Source: Conus ventricosus (lineage: Eukaryota > Mollusca > Gastropoda > Neogastropoda > Conidae). From it: a stretch of 10,000 nucleotides of DNA. The DNA lies in NCBI GenBank assembly GCA_018398815.1, contig JAFLJL010004201.1, forward strand, positions 35,318 to 45,317, given 5' to 3'. Positions 8,319-10,000 of the stretch are shown here, one piece after another. A program made the translations under genes and the position numbers. The stretch's first letter is position 1; each line of letters begins with the position of its first letter. Below the pieces are notes generated by a model. The model was not told where the DNA came from and ran no database searches. It saw only the letters and a program-made list of their open reading frames with translations.

Positions 8319-8808
8319 TCCGGGAAAGCAGCAGGAGCAGATGGATTTCCAGCTGGCATCTACAAGAATGGAGGCGAGGTGCTCCTGGAAAAGCTGACCA
8401 ACCTGTTCCAGTTCTATATGGTGAAAGGGAGAAGTGCCCCAAGACTTCACAAAGACGCCTCCAGTGTACACATCTGCAAGAGGGAGGGCGATAAAGCGCC
8501 CTGTGACAAGCATCGTGGGAATTCCCTCTTGCGTATCTCAGGACAGATTCTTGCCAGAGGGGCATTTCGAACAGAACAGACTCATCACCCACATAGTTGA
8601 CTCCATCGTCCCTAAATCACACCCACATAGTTGACTCCATCGTCCCTAAATCACACCCACATAGTTGACTCCATCGTCCCTAAATCACACCCACATAGTT
8701 GACTCCATCGTCCCTAATCACAGTGCGGGTTTTTGCTCAGGCAGGGGCACAACCGACATGGTGGTGTTTGCTGTTCGCCAGCTACAAGAGAAGCGTCGTG
8801 AGCAGAAT
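8319..8808 (+). pseudogene. Fragment of a second non-LTR reverse transcriptase
   Basis: A different LINE from the one at the left edge. Visible RT blocks in order: SGKAAGADGFPAGIYKNGGE (8319-8378), then VLLEKLTNLFQ; KDASSVHICKREGDKA (about 8451-8498); CDKHRGNSLLRISGQILAR (about 8502-8558); LITHIVDSIVP (about 8580-8612); and, after the tandem repeat, GFCSGRGTTDMVVFAVRQLQ (about 8727-8786). The match ends near 8808, before the block with the first catalytic Asp, and the YADD region is absent. It is a 5'- and 3'-truncated piece of the fingers/palm only. The second copy of the 34-bp repeat puts a stop at about 8598-8600. The blocks are typical of animal LINE RTs; I leave the clade open. Confidence 0.88.
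8587..8721. repeat. 34-bp tandem repeat, four copies, inside the RT fragment
   Basis: Copies at 8587-8620, 8621-8654 and 8655-8688 are identical. The fourth, 8689-8721, differs only by the loss of one A. One copy encodes HIVDSIVPKS, the normal RT sequence between LITHIVDSIVP and the GFxSGRGT block, so three copies are extra. Thirty-four is not a multiple of three, so the frame rotates and a stop follows at once. Confidence 0.95.
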
Positions 8809-8861
8809 CAAGAAAAGACCAGCGCAGAGAGTCTTTCTTTCCTTCTTAATTCTGGCAGCAA

Positions 8862-8939
8862 CGCCCCCCCCCACCCCCCAGCGCCCCACTCCCACCCACC
8901 CACCCCTTCACACACACCCCACACACACACACACACACC
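8862..8939. repeat. C-rich and CA microsatellite
   Basis: A C-run with interspersed A (CGCCCCCCCCCCACCCCCC), then CCCACCCACCCACC, then CACACACA ending at 8938. It separates the RT fragment from the gypsy integrase. The flank 8809-8861 is unrecognised. Confidence 0.85.
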
Positions 8940-8941
8940 TT

Positions 8942-9213
8942 TACAGTTGATTGGGGTGGACTTCGTGGAATTCGGCAAGCAAAACAAAACCTGATGTCCT
9001 GGTACTAGACTATGTCACAAGATGGACAGAACTCCGAATTTTCATGACTCGATCAAGTGTTGAAATCATTGACAAAATGGAGAGCATTTTCGCCTCTAAA
9101 TCTCTGACAATAGTTATGGTGTCTTAAAATAGGACATAGTTCAGGAGCACTTCCTTCCGATAATTCTATTCTTGGTAGGCTTCTGCCAATCTTCAGTTCG
9201 CCACGACATAGAC
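8942..9213 (+). pseudogene. Integrase catalytic core remnant, first copy
   Basis: An integrase would join LTR element DNA to the host chromosome. LQLIGVDFVEFGKQ (8942-8983) matches the first catalytic Asp region (GVD). After a frame change, DVLVLDYVTRWTEL (8992-9033) and then VEIIDKMESIFASKS (about 9059-9103) fit the usual core order. The expected SDNGPQ motif is at about 9119-9140 but reads V-S-stop-N-R-T-stop-F, so the second catalytic Asp is replaced by a stop. IFSSPRH follows at about 9189-9209, where the family has SSPxxPQ(S/A)NG. The catalytic Glu that follows is not visible. Confidence 0.82.
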
Positions 9214-9405
9214 GGGGAAAGGGCTTTGCTTTGCTTTGTTTTGTCTTTTCATCAACAATCATCGACACAACAAAGAGCATTTTCACCTCAAAATCCGATT
9301 TAAAGATGTGTCAGGCTAAATAGAACACAGTTCAGCGGCACTTTCTTCACAGAATTCCCACTCAAGGAAGGTTTCAGCTAATCTTCAGTTCGCCACGACA
9401 TAGAC
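9062..9405 (+). repeat. Tandem duplication of about 150 bp of the integrase core
   Basis: Copy one is 9062-9213 and copy two is about 9255-9405. Both start near the EIIDKMESIF or TIIDTTKSIF stretch, share AGAGCATTTTC early on and ATAGTTCAG or CACAGTTCAG later, and end with an identical 26-bp block (9188-9213 and 9380-9405) encoding FSSPRH. The 42-bp spacer contains a small pentanucleotide repeat. The middle of the copies is diverged, so the event is old or the copies come from two related elements. Confidence 0.8.
9225..9244. repeat. (TTTGY)4 pentanucleotide repeat
   Basis: TTTGC TTTGC TTTGT TTTGT, in the spacer between the two integrase-core copies. Confidence 0.85.
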
Positions 9406-9409
9406 TGCA

Positions 9410-9620
<211 letters not shown>

Positions 9621-9710
<90 letters not shown>

Positions 9711-9724
9711 TGTATGTGTGTGTG

Positions 9725-9767
<43 letters not shown>

Positions 9768-9808
9768 TGCGCGCACGTGCGTGCGTGCGTGCGTGTCTGT
9801 GTCTATGT
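9621..9808. repeat. Compound (TG)n/(TGCG)n microsatellite
   Basis: (TG)n at 9621-9664, then about eleven TGCG units (about 9665-9711), then TATGTGTGTGTTG and more (TG)n. GCGCGTGCGCGCACGTGC at about 9763-9780 is a fully alternating purine-pyrimidine stretch. It ends with TGTCTGTGTCTATGTGTT. The tract favours Z-DNA by composition, which is an inference. No coding sense. Confidence 0.95.
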
Positions 9809-9815
9809 GTTACAG

Positions 9816-10000
9816 AACAACGCTCCATTCCTGGGACTCCTGGCGCACTGCACGACACCTGTGTAAAGGAGATTCTCTGCCAGCCAGACACTGATGGGAA
9901 GACAGCTAGGAACCCAGTTACCGGTGCTCAAGACATGCCCATGCCAGACTCTCCTGGCCTCCGGCTTTACAATGAACGGAAGCACAGACAAGGCAAGTTC
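9816..10000 (+). pseudogene. Integrase C-terminal remnant, continues past window
   Basis: [16 protein letters not shown] then a stop, then [20 protein letters not shown] (frame from 9816). This matches the gypsy-type order of an LLAYRxTPL-like segment followed by an FSPAxLLMGRxLRTxLP-like segment. A switch of frame near 9935 gives MPMPDSPGL and YNERKH, which resembles the segment after it. The match is to a family pattern known to me. The copy carries a stop and a frameshift and is cut by the window edge. Confidence 0.75.

Noticed and set aside
8587..8721. CRISPR or integron-like repeat
   Set aside because: It is a contiguous 34-bp tandem repeat of RT coding sequence with no spacers.
8850..8995. 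Exon starting after a CA-rich tract and CTTTACAG, as a 3' splice site
   Set aside because: The sequence that follows is gypsy integrase with a stop and a frame change. The splice-like look comes from the microsatellite.

Overview
This window looks like non-genic DNA from an animal nuclear genome. It is made of dead retrotransposon fragments separated by long simple and tandem repeats. I find no intact protein-coding gene, no RNA gene, no CRISPR array and no bacterial operon signals. The CT, TCC, TG and CA tracts, the AATAAA site next to a short 3'-tail repeat, and the mix of non-LTR and Ty3/gypsy-type remnants indicate a metazoan. A mollusc or other lophotrochozoan is my guess from the general style of the elements; the sequence does not prove it.

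Layout. (1) Positions 1-2678 hold the 3' part of an old non-LTR retrotransposon on the + strand. Frameshifted pieces of one polyprotein follow in the expected order: the segment before the reverse transcriptase (RT), the RT domain, and the C-terminal region. A 3' UTR follows, with a GT-rich stretch, an eroded hairpin, AATAAA, and a tail of three TTGAGTC units. (2) Positions 2675-4444 are a 1.77 kb, almost pure pyrimidine tract that begins at that tail. It is CT-rich first and TCC-rich later. (3) Positions 4445-6596 are mostly unrecognised DNA. They contain a purine-rich stretch, a T15(CT)6 tract, a roughly 30-bp minisatellite, an imperfect duplication and a perfect 9-bp inverted repeat. (4) Positions 6597-8318 are a large minisatellite with a roughly 61-bp unit in the left third and a 41-bp unit in the rest. 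(5) Positions 8319-8808 are a fragment of a second, different non-LTR RT, entered directly from the last minisatellite unit. Inside it a 34-bp piece is repeated four times. (6) Positions 8942-10000 are a decayed Ty3/gypsy-like integrase. Part of it is duplicated, and it is split by two long TG-type microsatellites. The element continues past the right edge.

The parts do not work together as a pathway. The common theme is tandem amplification of short segments at or inside retroelement remnants, seen at five places. Nothing here supports a new defence, metabolic or signalling system. The long open frames across the pyrimidine and TG tracts are by-products of base composition.
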